Notes under the pieces: generated by a model
Database searches by the model: none
What the model saw: only the letters and a program-made list of their open reading frames with translations
What the model was told of the DNA's origin: nothing
Made by a program: the position numbers and the translations under genes
Assembly: GCF_022539405.1 (NCBI RefSeq)
Contig: NZ_CP054394.1
Location: forward strand, 2,302,501-2,366,500
Direction: 5' to 3'
DNA from: Natranaerofaba carboxydovora
Lineage (GTDB): Bacteria; Bacillota; Natranaerobiia; Natranaerobiales; Natranaerofabaceae
DNA: 64,000 nucleotides
Shown here: positions 20,349 through 29,008 of the stretch, piece after piece
Numbering within the stretch: the first letter of the stretch is position 1
Layout of the letters: each line of letters begins with the position of its first letter

Positions 20349-20750
20349 TTACGGCTTTACGTTTTCATTAATCCAATTAACAATATCCTCTGTCGATGTA
20401 CCCGGTGTGAATATTGCATCCGCTGCTCCCATGTTTAGTAGTTCCTCTTTTTCGTCATCTGGGATAGTTCCTCCACCAAGTATAGTTATGTCACCTGCTC
20501 CTTTTTCCTTTAACATCTCCCTTATCTTTGGTATAAGGGTCATATGCGCTCCGGACAGTATACTTAGCCCTACAATATCAACGTCTTCCTGCAGTGCAGT
20601 TGAAACTATTTCTTCAGGTGTTTGATGAAGTCCGGAATATATAACCTCAAAGCCCGCATCTCTTAGAGCTCTTGCCACCACCTTAGCTCCTCTATCATGA
20701 CCATCAAGTCCAGGTTTTGCAACCAAAATCCTAATTTTATCTTCAGCCAC
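20349..20750 (-). CDS. B12-binding small subunit of an acyl-CoA mutase (probably IcmB-type)
   Basis: A 133-residue cobalamin-binding Rossmann domain. The base-off/His-on motif DGHDRG has the Co-ligating histidine at H18. [12 protein letters not shown] and GGGTIPDDE, which line the corrin and nucleotide tail, follow. It lacks a catalytic barrel, so it must pair with the large subunit encoded 52 nt upstream. Separate large (about 560) and small (about 135) subunits are the arrangement of Streptomyces IcmA/IcmB and also of archaeal-type methylmalonyl-CoA mutase. GTG start with GGGGAG 9 nt before it. Last gene of the operon; the bidirectional terminator follows. Confidence 0.9.
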   Translation of the reverse strand: MAEDKIRILVAKPGLDGHDRGAKVVARALRDAGFEVIYSGLHQTPEEIVSTALQEDVDIVGLSILSGAHMTLIPKIREMLKEKGAGDITILGGGTIPDDEKEELLNMGAADAIFTPGTSTEDIVNWINENVKP

Positions 20751-20802
20751 TAAAAATCACTCCCCTCGGAATTCTTTAATTTTAGAATAATTTAAGAATG
20801 TT

Positions 20803-22488
20803 TTAGAATATCGGATCTTCTTTAAATTCACCAAATACCTCTTTTAACGCAGAAATTATTTCACCTTCGGTGCAGTATGCTTTAACACAGTCAAGTATCT
20901 TAGGCATCAAGTTATCATTTCCTTTAGCTGTTTCTTTTAATGCATTAAGGGTGTTACTTACCTCTTCGTTGTCTCTTTCTTCTCTTAACTTAGCAAGTCT
21001 GGCTTTTTGATTCTCCTCAACAGCAGGATCAACTTTAAATAGATCGATCTCCATTTCATCATCTTCTATATACTCGTTAACTCCAACAGTAATACGTTCT
21101 TTACTTTCTAGCTCTTCCTGCTGCTTATAAGCTGCATCAGTAATCTCCTGCTGGAAGAAGTTCTTTTCGATTGCTGGAATTACTCCGCCAAGAGCATCAA
21201 TCTTCTCGAAGTATTCTTCTGCTTCTTGTTCAAGTTTATTGGTTAAAGATTCAATAAAGTACGAACCTGCAAGTGGATCAATAGTATTTGTCACTCCTGA
21301 TTCATGTGCTAGAATCTGCTGAGTTCTAAGAGCAATTTTAACAGCCTTTTCTGTTGGAAGTGCTAGAGTTTCATCCATTGAGTTAGTATGAAGGGATTGA
21401 GTACCACCAAGTACAGCTGCCATTGCCTGATAAGCAGTTCTCACAATATTGTTCTCAGGCTGCTGAGCAGTTAATGAACATCCTGCAGTCTGAGTATGGA
21501 ATCTTAACATCAATGATCTTTGATCTTTAGCCCCATATTTTTCTTTCATTCTCTTAGCCCAAATTCTTCTTGCCGCTCTGTATTTACAGATCTCTTCAAA
21601 CACATCGTTATGGGCATTAAAGAAAAAAGATAACCTAGGTGCAAAATCATCAACATCTAACCCTTTTTCTTTACCGGCTTCTACATATGCGAAACCATCT
21701 GCAAGGGTAAAGGCAAGCTCCTGAGCAGCAGTAGAACCAGCCTCCCTAATGTGATAACCACTAATACTTATGGTATTCCATTTAGGAACATTCTTAGCTG
21801 AATATTCAAAGATATCAGTAATAATCCGCATGGAGTGTTCCGGTGGGAAAATCCATGACTTTTGAGCAATATACTCTTTTAGGATGTCATTTTGAATAGT
21901 ACCTCTTAACTGATCCTTAGGTACGCCCTGCTTTTCCCCCGTGGCAATGTACATAGCATAAAGTATTGAAGCAGGTGCATTAATTGTCATTGAAGTACTT
22001 ACCTGATCAAGGGGAATCTGATCAAACAAGGTTTCCATATCCGCTAGGGAATCTATCGCAACTCCAACCCTACCAACTTCACCAGTAGCCATATAAGAGT
22101 CCGAGTCATGACCCATAATAGTAGGCATATCAAAGGCTACGCTAAGACCTGTTTGACCCTGGGAAAGTAGATATCTATAACGCTCGTTTGACTCTTTTGC
22201 AGTACCAAATCCTGCAAACTGACGCATGGTCCATACCCTACCCCTGTACATGGTAGGCTGAACACCTCTAGTATAAGGATAGCATCCTGGCCAACCAAGA
22301 TCTTCTTCATAATCCATGCCTTCTATGTTTTCAGGAGTATAAAGTGGATCTATAGGAACTCCTGAGATAGTTTGAAAGTTGATATCCCTCTCTTTACCTT
22401 TCGCATCATAAACTTCTTTTTTCCATTTTTTGTTCTCTTCTTTGATATTTTTTAACTTATCATCATCAAACATTTTCTTATCTGCCAT
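20803..22488 (-). CDS. B12-dependent acyl-CoA mutase large subunit, predicted isobutyryl-CoA mutase (icmA-like)
   Basis: A 561-residue barrel subunit of the methylmalonyl-CoA mutase superfamily. A routine label would be methylmalonyl-CoA mutase, but the two residues that select the substrate read otherwise. F91 (in MRQFAGFG) replaces the Tyr, and Q209 (in EYIAQKSW) replaces the Arg that holds the malonyl carboxylate. Their spacing of 118 equals Y89/R207 in P. shermanii MCM and F80/Q198 in isobutyryl-CoA mutase. A118 argues against the hydroxyisobutyryl-CoA type, which has Asp there. The expected reaction is isobutyryl-CoA to butyryl-CoA. Neighbouring acyl-CoA dehydrogenases fit. No MeaB-type chaperone GTPase is in the window. 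Confidence 0.85.
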   Translation of the reverse strand: MADKKMFDDDKLKNIKEENKKWKKEVYDAKGKERDINFQTISGVPIDPLYTPENIEGMDYEEDLGWPGCYPYTRGVQPTMYRGRVWTMRQFAGFGTAKESNERYRYLLSQGQTGLSVAFDMPTIMGHDSDSYMATGEVGRVGVAIDSLADMETLFDQIPLDQVSTSMTINAPASILYAMYIATGEKQGVPKDQLRGTIQNDILKEYIAQKSWIFPPEHSMRIITDIFEYSAKNVPKWNTISISGYHIREAGSTAAQELAFTLADGFAYVEAGKEKGLDVDDFAPRLSFFFNAHNDVFEEICKYRAARRIWAKRMKEKYGAKDQRSLMLRFHTQTAGCSLTAQQPENNIVRTAYQAMAAVLGGTQSLHTNSMDETLALPTEKAVKIALRTQQILAHESGVTNTIDPLAGSYFIESLTNKLEQEAEEYFEKIDALGGVIPAIEKNFFQQEITDAAYKQQEELESKERITVGVNEYIEDDEMEIDLFKVDPAVEENQKARLAKLREERDNEEVSNTLNALKETAKGNDNLMPKILDCVKAYCTEGEIISALKEVFGEFKEDPIF

Positions 22489-22515
22489 AACAAAACTCCC
22501 CCCTAATCCTAATTA

Positions 22516-23661
22516 TCATTCTTGAGTTATATATCTAGAAATTACAAGTCTATGCACTTCACTAGTACCTTCATAAATCTCTGTAATCTTAGCATCCCTC
22601 ATCATACGCTCAACAGGGTACTCCCTGGTGTATCCATATCCTCCAAGTACCTGCACAGCATTTGTCGTAACATCCATAGCTGTTTCAGAAGCATACAGCT
22701 TGGCCATAGCCGAATACTTAGGAAACAAAGGATCGTCGTTCGTTGCTTTATAAGCAGCCTGATAAGTTAGCAGCCTAGCAGCCTCAATATTAGTCGCCAT
22801 ATCGCTTAGCATAAATGAAATGGCCTGGAATTTGGAAATGGGGCGGCCAAACTGTTCTCTCTCTTTAGAGTAGTCTCTTGCTGCTTCAAAAGCTCCCTGA
22901 GCGATACCAAGAGCCTGAGCAGCTATCCCTGTTCTTCCATTATCCAATGTTTTCATTGCGATTTTGAAACCATCACCTTCATTGCCAAGAAGATTCTCGG
23001 CAGGAACTCTACAATCTTCAAATACAAGTTCGGTGGTCTTTGAAGACCTAATCCCTAGCTTTTCTTCTTCTTTACCAAAACTAAATCCAGGCGTTCCCTT
23101 CTCTACTATAAAAGCACTTATACCTTTATGGGCTTTTTCTTTATCAGTTGCAGCAAAAACCACGTAGGTATCTGCAACCTCACCATTAGTTATAAATATC
23201 TTAGTTCCATTTAGTATATACTCATCCCCATCTTTGACAGCAGTTGTTTTCATATTTGCAACATCACTACCAGCCGCTGGTTCAGTCAATCCAAATGCGC
23301 CAAGTTTTTCACCTTCTGCCATGGGCTTTAAATACTTTTGTTTTTGATCTTCACTACCAAAATAATATATCGGTGAACCGGCAAGGGAAATATGAGCTGA
23401 TAATAGAACTCCTGTGGATGCACAGACTCTAGATATCTCTTCAACAGCTATTGCATAGCTTATATAATCTGCTTCAGCACCCCCATACTGTTCTGGCCAA
23501 GGAATTCCTGTTAGCCCTATCTCTGCCATCTGATCAAAAAGACCTCTATCAAATTCTTCTTTCTCATCTCTTTCTGCTGCTCCTGGGGCAACTTCTTTAT
23601 CGGCAAAATCCTTAACAAGCTTTTGCATCATTCTCTGTTCATCAGTGAGGTTAAAATCCAT
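22516..23661 (-). CDS. Acyl-CoA dehydrogenase (2)
   Basis: FAD enzyme that introduces the 2,3-double bond into an acyl-CoA. Family blocks are [19 protein letters not shown] (FAD and substrate contact), [56 protein letters not shown], and the C-terminal [33 protein letters not shown]; its Glu in IYEGT is the usual catalytic base of short-chain enzymes. The start is the ATG at 23661 (381 residues): GGAGGG lies just before it and overlaps the earlier in-frame ATG. The gap to the other dehydrogenase gene is 31 nt. Close relatedness to its neighbour suggests one acts on a straight and one on a branched acyl-CoA; that is inference. Confidence 0.92.
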   Translation of the reverse strand: MDFNLTDEQRMMQKLVKDFADKEVAPGAAERDEKEEFDRGLFDQMAEIGLTGIPWPEQYGGAEADYISYAIAVEEISRVCASTGVLLSAHISLAGSPIYYFGSEDQKQKYLKPMAEGEKLGAFGLTEPAAGSDVANMKTTAVKDGDEYILNGTKIFITNGEVADTYVVFAATDKEKAHKGISAFIVEKGTPGFSFGKEEEKLGIRSSKTTELVFEDCRVPAENLLGNEGDGFKIAMKTLDNGRTGIAAQALGIAQGAFEAARDYSKEREQFGRPISKFQAISFMLSDMATNIEAARLLTYQAAYKATNDDPLFPKYSAMAKLYASETAMDVTTNAVQVLGGYGYTREYPVERMMRDAKITEIYEGTSEVHRLVISRYITQE

Positions 23662-23692
23662 TAACACTCCCTCCATTCGTCTAATTCAAATT

Positions 23693-24841
23693 TTAGCCTT
23701 TTTCTAATATATCTCTCGAGATCACTAATCTTTGAATCTGATTTGTACCTTCATATATTTGTGTTACTTTGGCATCCCTGAAGTGACGCTCTACTGGATA
23801 CTCTCTTGTGTAACCATACCCACCTAAAATCTGAATAGCTTCAGTAGTTACTTTCATTGCAGTATCCGTTGCATATTGCTTAGCCATAGAAGCAAGTTTG
23901 CCACCTTTAGGGTCCTTTTCATCTCTTGCTTTAGCTGCTTGGTAGGTCAGTAATTTCGCTGCCTCTATTTCTGTTGCCATATCAGCAAGTTTAAATGATA
24001 TTGCCTGAAATTTGCTAATAGATCTGCCAAACTGCTCTCTAGTCTTTGAATACTCAAGAGCTGCCTCATAAGCTGCTCTAGCAATTCCAAGCCCCTGGGC
24101 AGCGATACCAATTCTACCACCATCTAACAAGGACATAGCAATCTTAAATCCTTCACTCTCTTTGCCTAACATATTCTCCGCTGGAACTTTAGCATCACTA
24201 AAAGCAAGCTCACATGTTTTTGAACCATTAAGTCCCATTTTCTTTTCTTCCGCTCCTATTGAAAATCCTGGCGTGTCCTTGTCCACTAAAAATGCGGTAA
24301 TCCCTTTAACTCCTTTTGACCTGTCAATAGAGGCCAAGACAGTATAAACATCTGCTTCGCCTGCATTTGTAATAAAGTTCTTAGTACCATTTAAAATATA
24401 ATTGTCTCCATCTTTTACTGCTGTTGTCTTTATACCTGCAGCATCAGAACCTGCATTAGGTTCTGTTAACGCAAATGCTCCTAATTTTTTACCCTGGGCC
24501 AAGTCAGTTAAATATTTGTTCTTTTGTTCTTCAGTTCCATAATATAGAATCGGCAGTGTTCCAACAGAAGTGTGTACTGACAATATCACCCCAGTAGTTC
24601 CGCACGCACGAGATATCTCCTCAAGAGCCATCACATATATTAAGCTTGAAGCCCCAGAACCTCCCCATTCTTCAGGGATAACAATTCCCATCATTTCGTT
24701 TTCTGCTAATTTTTCAATATTCTCTCGGGGGAATTCTCCTTTTTCATCTATCTCTGCAGCTTTAGGAGCAATTTCTTGATCAGCGAATTCTTTAAACATT
24801 TTCTGCATCATTTTTTCTTCTTCTGTCAATTCAAATCTCAC
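23693..24841 (-). CDS. Acyl-CoA dehydrogenase (1)
   Basis: A second FAD-dependent dehydrogenase, about 382 residues, with the same architecture as its neighbour: [75 protein letters not shown] and [34 protein letters not shown] with the catalytic Glu. GTG at 24841 sits 7 nt after AAGGAGGG; the TTG one codon earlier is also possible. No electron-transfer flavoprotein genes are in the window, so electrons must leave through partners elsewhere. Part of the minus-strand acyl-CoA operon. Confidence 0.92.
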   Translation of the reverse strand: MRFELTEEEKMMQKMFKEFADQEIAPKAAEIDEKGEFPRENIEKLAENEMMGIVIPEEWGGSGASSLIYVMALEEISRACGTTGVILSVHTSVGTLPILYYGTEEQKNKYLTDLAQGKKLGAFALTEPNAGSDAAGIKTTAVKDGDNYILNGTKNFITNAGEADVYTVLASIDRSKGVKGITAFLVDKDTPGFSIGAEEKKMGLNGSKTCELAFSDAKVPAENMLGKESEGFKIAMSLLDGGRIGIAAQGLGIARAAYEAALEYSKTREQFGRSISKFQAISFKLADMATEIEAAKLLTYQAAKARDEKDPKGGKLASMAKQYATDTAMKVTTEAIQILGGYGYTREYPVERHFRDAKVTQIYEGTNQIQRLVISRDILEKG

Positions 24842-24923
24842 CAAAATACCCTCCTTTATTTAGACAAGTAAAAAACATATTTACTAAAAAAGCCTACATC
24901 AAATTAGTTATTTTTTGTTTTGT

Positions 24924-26117
24924 TTAAATTCTCTGTACTATTGTTGCTTCACCCTGAGCAGCACCACTGCAAATTGTAGCAAGACCTAATTCTACATCTC
25001 TTCTTTGCATCTCATATAGAAGAGTTAATAAGATCCTTCCTCCACTTGCACCGATAGGATGTCCAAGGGCTACTGCCCCACCATTTACATTTACTTTTTC
25101 AGGATCCCATTTGCCAATCTCGATACTAGTAAGGGCAACAGAAGCAAAGGCTTCATTAACTTCAATTAAATCTATGTCATCTGTCTTAAGGTTTGTCTTC
25201 TCAAAAGCTTTGTTTGCCGCAAGTGCTGGAACTGTAGATATATAAGGTGGTTTTTCTGATGCCATACCCTGTGATACTATTTTAGCTATAGGTTTCAAAC
25301 CAAGCTCATCTGCTTTCTTTTTGCTCATCAATACAAGAGCTGATGCTCCGTCACTTATCGGAGGGGCATTCCCCGGGGTGACTGTCCCATCTTTTTCAAA
25401 AGCAGGAGGCAGCTTAGCTAATTTTTCTAGGTTAGTATCAGGCCTTGGGCATTCATCTTTTTCTACTGTTTCAACCTTACCTTTTTTACCTTTTACTTCA
25501 ACCGGGACTATTTCCTCAGATATATATCCTTTTTCCATAGCTTCTACAGCTTTTTCATGACTTCTAAGAGCCCATTTGTCCTGGGAGTCTCTATCTATGC
25601 CGTATTCATCTCTTGGGACTTTGCTACCGTGTACTCCCATATGAACATCGTGCACAGGGCACCATAACCCATCGTTTATCATTCCGTCAATAAACTTTGT
25701 ATGACCCATTCTTTGACCAAATCTGGCTGACTCCATCAAGTAAGGTGCCTTACTCATGTTTTCCATGCCACCTGCCATAACTATCTCAGCTTCCCCGGCT
25801 TTAATCATTACATCTGCGTAGTTAACAGCTCTAAGACCGGCAGCACAGACTTTGTTTAGAGTATCAGAAGGAACTTTTTCTGAGAAACCTGCTTTCAATG
25901 TAGCCTGTCTTGACGGAATCTGTCCCGTTCCTGCCTGGACAACCTGACCCATTATTACATTTTCAACTTTTTCTTTGTCGATTCCAGCCCTTTTAGCAGC
26001 TTCTTCAAGGGCCGCCGCACCAAGTTCAGGTGCCGCTAGTCCAGAAAGCCCACCACCAAAGGCACCAAAAGGAGTCCTAGCACCTTCGACAATAACTGTC
26101 TCTTGTAACTCAGCCAT
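24924..26117 (-). CDS. Acetyl-CoA acetyltransferase (thiolase)
   Basis: A 397-residue thiolase that cleaves or forms acetoacetyl-CoA. The acylated cysteine is C91 in NKVCAAGL, the general-base histidine H353 in LGHPIGASGGR, and the second cysteine C383 in CSGAAQGEA. The last block usually reads CxGGGxG, so this variant is unusual but keeps the Cys and the final Gly. TTGAGGTG lies before the ATG. The 211-nt gap upstream, to the ligase gene, holds two hairpin elements. Its place in an operon with dehydrogenases and a mutase suggests the final step of short-chain acyl-CoA breakdown. Crotonase and hydroxyacyl-CoA dehydrogenase are not in the window. Confidence 0.95.
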   Translation of the reverse strand: MAELQETVIVEGARTPFGAFGGGLSGLAAPELGAAALEEAAKRAGIDKEKVENVIMGQVVQAGTGQIPSRQATLKAGFSEKVPSDTLNKVCAAGLRAVNYADVMIKAGEAEIVMAGGMENMSKAPYLMESARFGQRMGHTKFIDGMINDGLWCPVHDVHMGVHGSKVPRDEYGIDRDSQDKWALRSHEKAVEAMEKGYISEEIVPVEVKGKKGKVETVEKDECPRPDTNLEKLAKLPPAFEKDGTVTPGNAPPISDGASALVLMSKKKADELGLKPIAKIVSQGMASEKPPYISTVPALAANKAFEKTNLKTDDIDLIEVNEAFASVALTSIEIGKWDPEKVNVNGGAVALGHPIGASGGRILLTLLYEMQRRDVELGLATICSGAAQGEATIVQRI

Positions 26118-26149
26118 TTACTTTTCACCTCAACTTTGATTAAATATTA

Positions 26150-26194
26150 TTGAGTCTAGTGCAAAAAGCAATAGACTTTTTGCACTAGAATAAA
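26150..26194. repeat. Repeat family A, short copy
   Basis: TTGAGTCTAGTGCAAAAAG and CTTTTTGCACTAGAATAAA face each other across a few bases: the two outer arms of repeat A with the centre deleted. Inside the acyl-CoA operon it forms a hairpin in the transcript before the thiolase gene. Confidence 0.75.
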
Positions 26195-26195
26195 C

Positions 26196-26265
26196 AAGGA
26201 AGACACCCCCCTTATCATCTGATTAGCCGCGATCAATGGATAAGTTTACAAGGAGCATCTTCCTT
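26196..26265. other. Structured intergenic element inside the acyl-CoA operon
   Basis: AAGGAAGA (26196-26203) pairs with TCTTCCTT (26258-26265). Inside, CTTATC...GATAAG and TGAT/ATCA pairs form a second near-continuous hairpin with single bulges (about 26211-26244). It lies between ligase and thiolase genes next to a short repeat A copy. It could be an mRNA processing or attenuation element, or another mobile palindrome. Confidence 0.55.
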
Positions 26266-26328
26266 CTGGAGGTTAAATTCTTATAGTTAAGAAAAATATG
26301 TCAGTTAATTATATTCTATTATGATCTA

Positions 26329-27972
26329 CTACATTCCTTTTTTCTTCTTCTCGTTCTCTCTAAGTTCTACTCTTCTAATCTTTCCGCTTACAGTCTTTGG
26401 TAGTTCATCTACGAATTCAATCTCTCTTGGATATTTATAAGGCGCAGTAATATCTTTAACAAAGTTCTGGATCTCTTTCGCCAAATCGTCCGATGGTTCA
26501 TAACCAGAAGCCAAAATAACAAACGCCTTTACAATTTCGCCTCTTGTCTTATCTGGACTAGCAATAACAGCAGATTCTGCAACAGCCTCGTGCTCAACCA
26601 GTGCACTCTCAACCTCGAATGGTCCAATCCTATAACCAGAACTGATAATAACGTCATCGTCCCTACCCACAAACCAGAAGTATCCATCTTCATCTTTCAT
26701 AGCTCTATCTCCAGTTAAATACCAATCACCACGGAAGGTTTTTTCTGTTTTTTCTTCGTCTTTCCAGTACTCCTTAAACAGTCCTACAGGTCTTTCCGGC
26801 TTAACTTTAACAGCAATATCACCTTCCTGGTTAACTCCTACCGGGTTACCATCTTCATCTATTACATCTACAGTATACCCTGGAGCCGGCTTACCCATAG
26901 AGCCTTGCTTTAACTCAATACATGGGAAAGTCCCTACCAATAGGCATGTTTCTGTTTGTCCAAAACCGTCCCTAATTAAAATTCCTGTATGCTTTTTCCA
27001 TTCTTCAATAACCTCAGGGTTAAGCGGCTCCCCTGCAGCAACACAGTGTCTCAGGTGCTTAAAGTTGTACTTACTTAAGTCGTCCTGAACAAAAACTCTG
27101 TAAATGGTAGGAGGGCCACACAAGGTTGTAATAGGATACTCTTCTACAAGCTGCAAGTTTCTTTCTGGCCCAAACTTACCACCACCTGGCTTGTGAGCAA
27201 AAACAGTTGCACCACAATTCCAGGGGCCAAAAATACTACTCCAGGCAGCCTTAGCCCAGCCAGTATCACCGATATTAAAGTGAACATCTTCTTCAGTTAA
27301 ATCAAGCCAAAACTTACCTGTAATCGTATGACCCAACGGATATGAAGAATGAGTATGAAGAGTCATCTTCGGATATCCGACTGTTCCAGAAGTAAAGTAT
27401 ATAATAGCATCCTCATCATGCCTGGTATTTTCAGTTTCACATTCAGGCGAAGCATTTTCCATAGCTTTGTCATAATTTATCCAACCGTCGCGATCACCAC
27501 TTGTTATAATCATAGTATGAAGAGTTTCACAGTTATCCTTAACGTTTTCGACTTTTCCAGCATTCTCCGGATCAGTAAGTACTCCCGCTGCATCGGATCT
27601 GCTTATTCTGTATTCTATATCCTTATCGCTTAACATTGCAGTACCCGGTGATACTACAACACCAGCTCTTAAGCATCCCAAAACAGCTACCCAGAACTGC
27701 CAGTCTCTTGAAAGTAAAACAGTTAAAACGTCACCTTTTTTCATACCATTATCTCTTAAAACATTAGCAAAACGCTTTGAAGCATCAGTAAGATCACTAA
27801 AAGTAAACTTCTTCTCAGTACCAAGGTCATCTACCCACCATAAGGCAAGCTTGTCAGGATTTTTCTCGGTCCACTTATCAAAACAATCTCTCACCCAGTT
27901 AAAATACTCAGGGACCTCCAGTTTAAACTCCGCTTTAGTTTTGTCATAATCTTTCATGTTGTAACCGCTCAT
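26329..27972 (-). CDS. AMP-forming acyl-CoA synthetase, medium-chain (MACS/AcsM)-like
   Basis: A 547-residue ligase heading the acyl-CoA operon. Blocks: IYFTSGTVGYPKMTLHTHSSYPLGH (P-loop with Tyr and Met variants typical of the MACS group), DTGWAKAAWSSIFGPW, DGFGQTETCL, GDWYLTGDRAMKDEDGYFWFVGRDDDVIISSGYRIGPFEVE, and PKTVSGKIRRVELRE with the catalytic lysine. MACS enzymes activate butyrate, isobutyrate and similar C4-C8 acids, which fits the downstream mutase and dehydrogenases. AAGGAGGG lies before the ATG. A candidate promoter and an 11-nt-period direct repeat lie upstream. Confidence 0.9.
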   Translation of the reverse strand: MSGYNMKDYDKTKAEFKLEVPEYFNWVRDCFDKWTEKNPDKLALWWVDDLGTEKKFTFSDLTDASKRFANVLRDNGMKKGDVLTVLLSRDWQFWVAVLGCLRAGVVVSPGTAMLSDKDIEYRISRSDAAGVLTDPENAGKVENVKDNCETLHTMIITSGDRDGWINYDKAMENASPECETENTRHDEDAIIYFTSGTVGYPKMTLHTHSSYPLGHTITGKFWLDLTEEDVHFNIGDTGWAKAAWSSIFGPWNCGATVFAHKPGGGKFGPERNLQLVEEYPITTLCGPPTIYRVFVQDDLSKYNFKHLRHCVAAGEPLNPEVIEEWKKHTGILIRDGFGQTETCLLVGTFPCIELKQGSMGKPAPGYTVDVIDEDGNPVGVNQEGDIAVKVKPERPVGLFKEYWKDEEKTEKTFRGDWYLTGDRAMKDEDGYFWFVGRDDDVIISSGYRIGPFEVESALVEHEAVAESAVIASPDKTRGEIVKAFVILASGYEPSDDLAKEIQNFVKDITAPYKYPREIEFVDELPKTVSGKIRRVELRENEKKKKGM

Positions 27973-28337
27973 AAGTTGTCACCCTCCTTAGGTTATAATA
28001 AATCTTTGGCAGATTAATTTTATTTAAATTTTTAAATAAATTCTGACAAATCACAAAATTTAGCTACCAATAATACATTATTATCGCAGTATCATCTCAG
28101 TATCATCACAGCTTATTGTAATAATTTATCTGACATTCTCAGGCTACTAAAGGCTAATTCGAAGTTCTAACTTCCACCGTTTTGCTTTACACCCCCCTTG
28201 ACTACTGCTCCAAAAAAAGACATAATTCATTCTTATCTTTTTCTTTTGACTTTTTACATTATTCTGAAAAAATTCTCAAAAATCCTTCTTTTAATGAAAA
28301 ATTTTTAAAGTTTTACTGGATATTTTGATAACCAAAA
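27973..28337. other. Intergenic region upstream of the acyl-CoA operon
   Basis: About 365 nt without a gene. It contains a candidate minus-strand promoter (28021-28049) and a direct repeat of CAGTATCATC at 28087-28096 and 28098-28107, 11 nt apart. The rest is A/T-rich. No clear terminator is seen for the Yip1-like gene that ends at 28338. Confidence 0.45.
28021..28049 (-). promoter_or_regulatory. Candidate sigma-A promoter of the acyl-CoA operon
   Basis: On the minus strand TTGTCA (28049-28044), a 17-nt spacer and TAAATA (28026-28021) lie about 50 nt before the ligase start. The -10 is a weak match. Confidence 0.4.
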
Positions 28338-28895
28338 TCACTGCACCATCCAGAGATATAAAAAGCTTACCAGGTATATAGCGAGTCCTAGAGTTACAAG
28401 AGCCATTTTTAGATATGATAAGCCTGAAGCGCTCTTTGTTGCAACAAAAAATGTAAGAGCTACATAAGCCGAAGCTAAAATTGTAAAAACAAACAAAGCC
28501 GCACCAGCAATCCCTGCCTGTACTGCAGCAAGACCGGGCATTGCAACCCACAACGGAATAAGGGCAACACCGGTGTTTGTATATACCAGTGACAATGGTT
28601 TATGGGCTCCAAGAGCTCTAGTAAAAGCCCACACCAGCAGGGCTGCACCAAAATGGATGATGAAAACCACAAATATACCTGCTCCTATAATAAGTCCTTG
28701 CACCAGGAAAAGCTCAATTGTAGACAACTCTTCAAAAAGCTGGGGGTTAAGAAAAATTGATGTCAAGCTATATATAAGCGCTATAGCAACAAAGTTGATT
28801 GTTGTATACCTTAACGCCAGGTTCCTTTCTTGAATTTCTCTAAATATTTCTTCGTCTAATTTTAAAACTCTTATCATGGCGGTTAAAAAAAACAT
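28338..28895 (-). CDS. Yip1-like integral membrane protein (paralogue 2)
   Basis: About 185 residues with five hydrophobic segments. It shares layout with the protein at 13415-13981: a short charged N-terminus (LKLDEEIFREIQERNLALRY), then paired membrane helices and ALIPLWVAMPGL in the equivalent place. The ATG at 28895 is preferred, because AGGAGGT directly abuts the first ATG at 28904 and is 9 nt from the second. It follows the frameshifted symporter gene, from which a strong hairpin (28927-28960) separates it. Function unknown. Confidence 0.65.
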   Translation of the reverse strand: MFFLTAMIRVLKLDEEIFREIQERNLALRYTTINFVAIALIYSLTSIFLNPQLFEELSTIELFLVQGLIIGAGIFVVFIIHFGAALLVWAFTRALGAHKPLSLVYTNTGVALIPLWVAMPGLAAVQAGIAGAALFVFTILASAYVALTFFVATKSASGLSYLKMALVTLGLAIYLVSFLYLWMVQ

Positions 28896-28926
28896 GGGGT
28901 CCATACCTCCTAGAACATTTCATTAA

Positions 28927-28960
28927 ATATGGTGAGAAAGTTTTTACTTTCTCACCATAT
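28927..28960. terminator. 14-15-bp perfect hairpin after the symporter gene
   Basis: ATATGGTGAGAAAGT pairs with ACTTTCTCACCATAT across a 4-nt loop, between the symporter stop and the Yip1-like gene. The following T-run is weak, so it may be a partial terminator or an mRNA processing/stability hairpin. Confidence 0.6.
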
Positions 28961-29008
28961 TATACACCTTTAGGTACATAATTCCAAATCAATTGGATTA
29001 TATCCTAC

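Noticed and set aside
28291-28672. Overlapping minus-strand ORFs with Cys- or Trp-rich products
   Set aside because: They are alternative frames of the Yip1-like gene and show no ribosome site.
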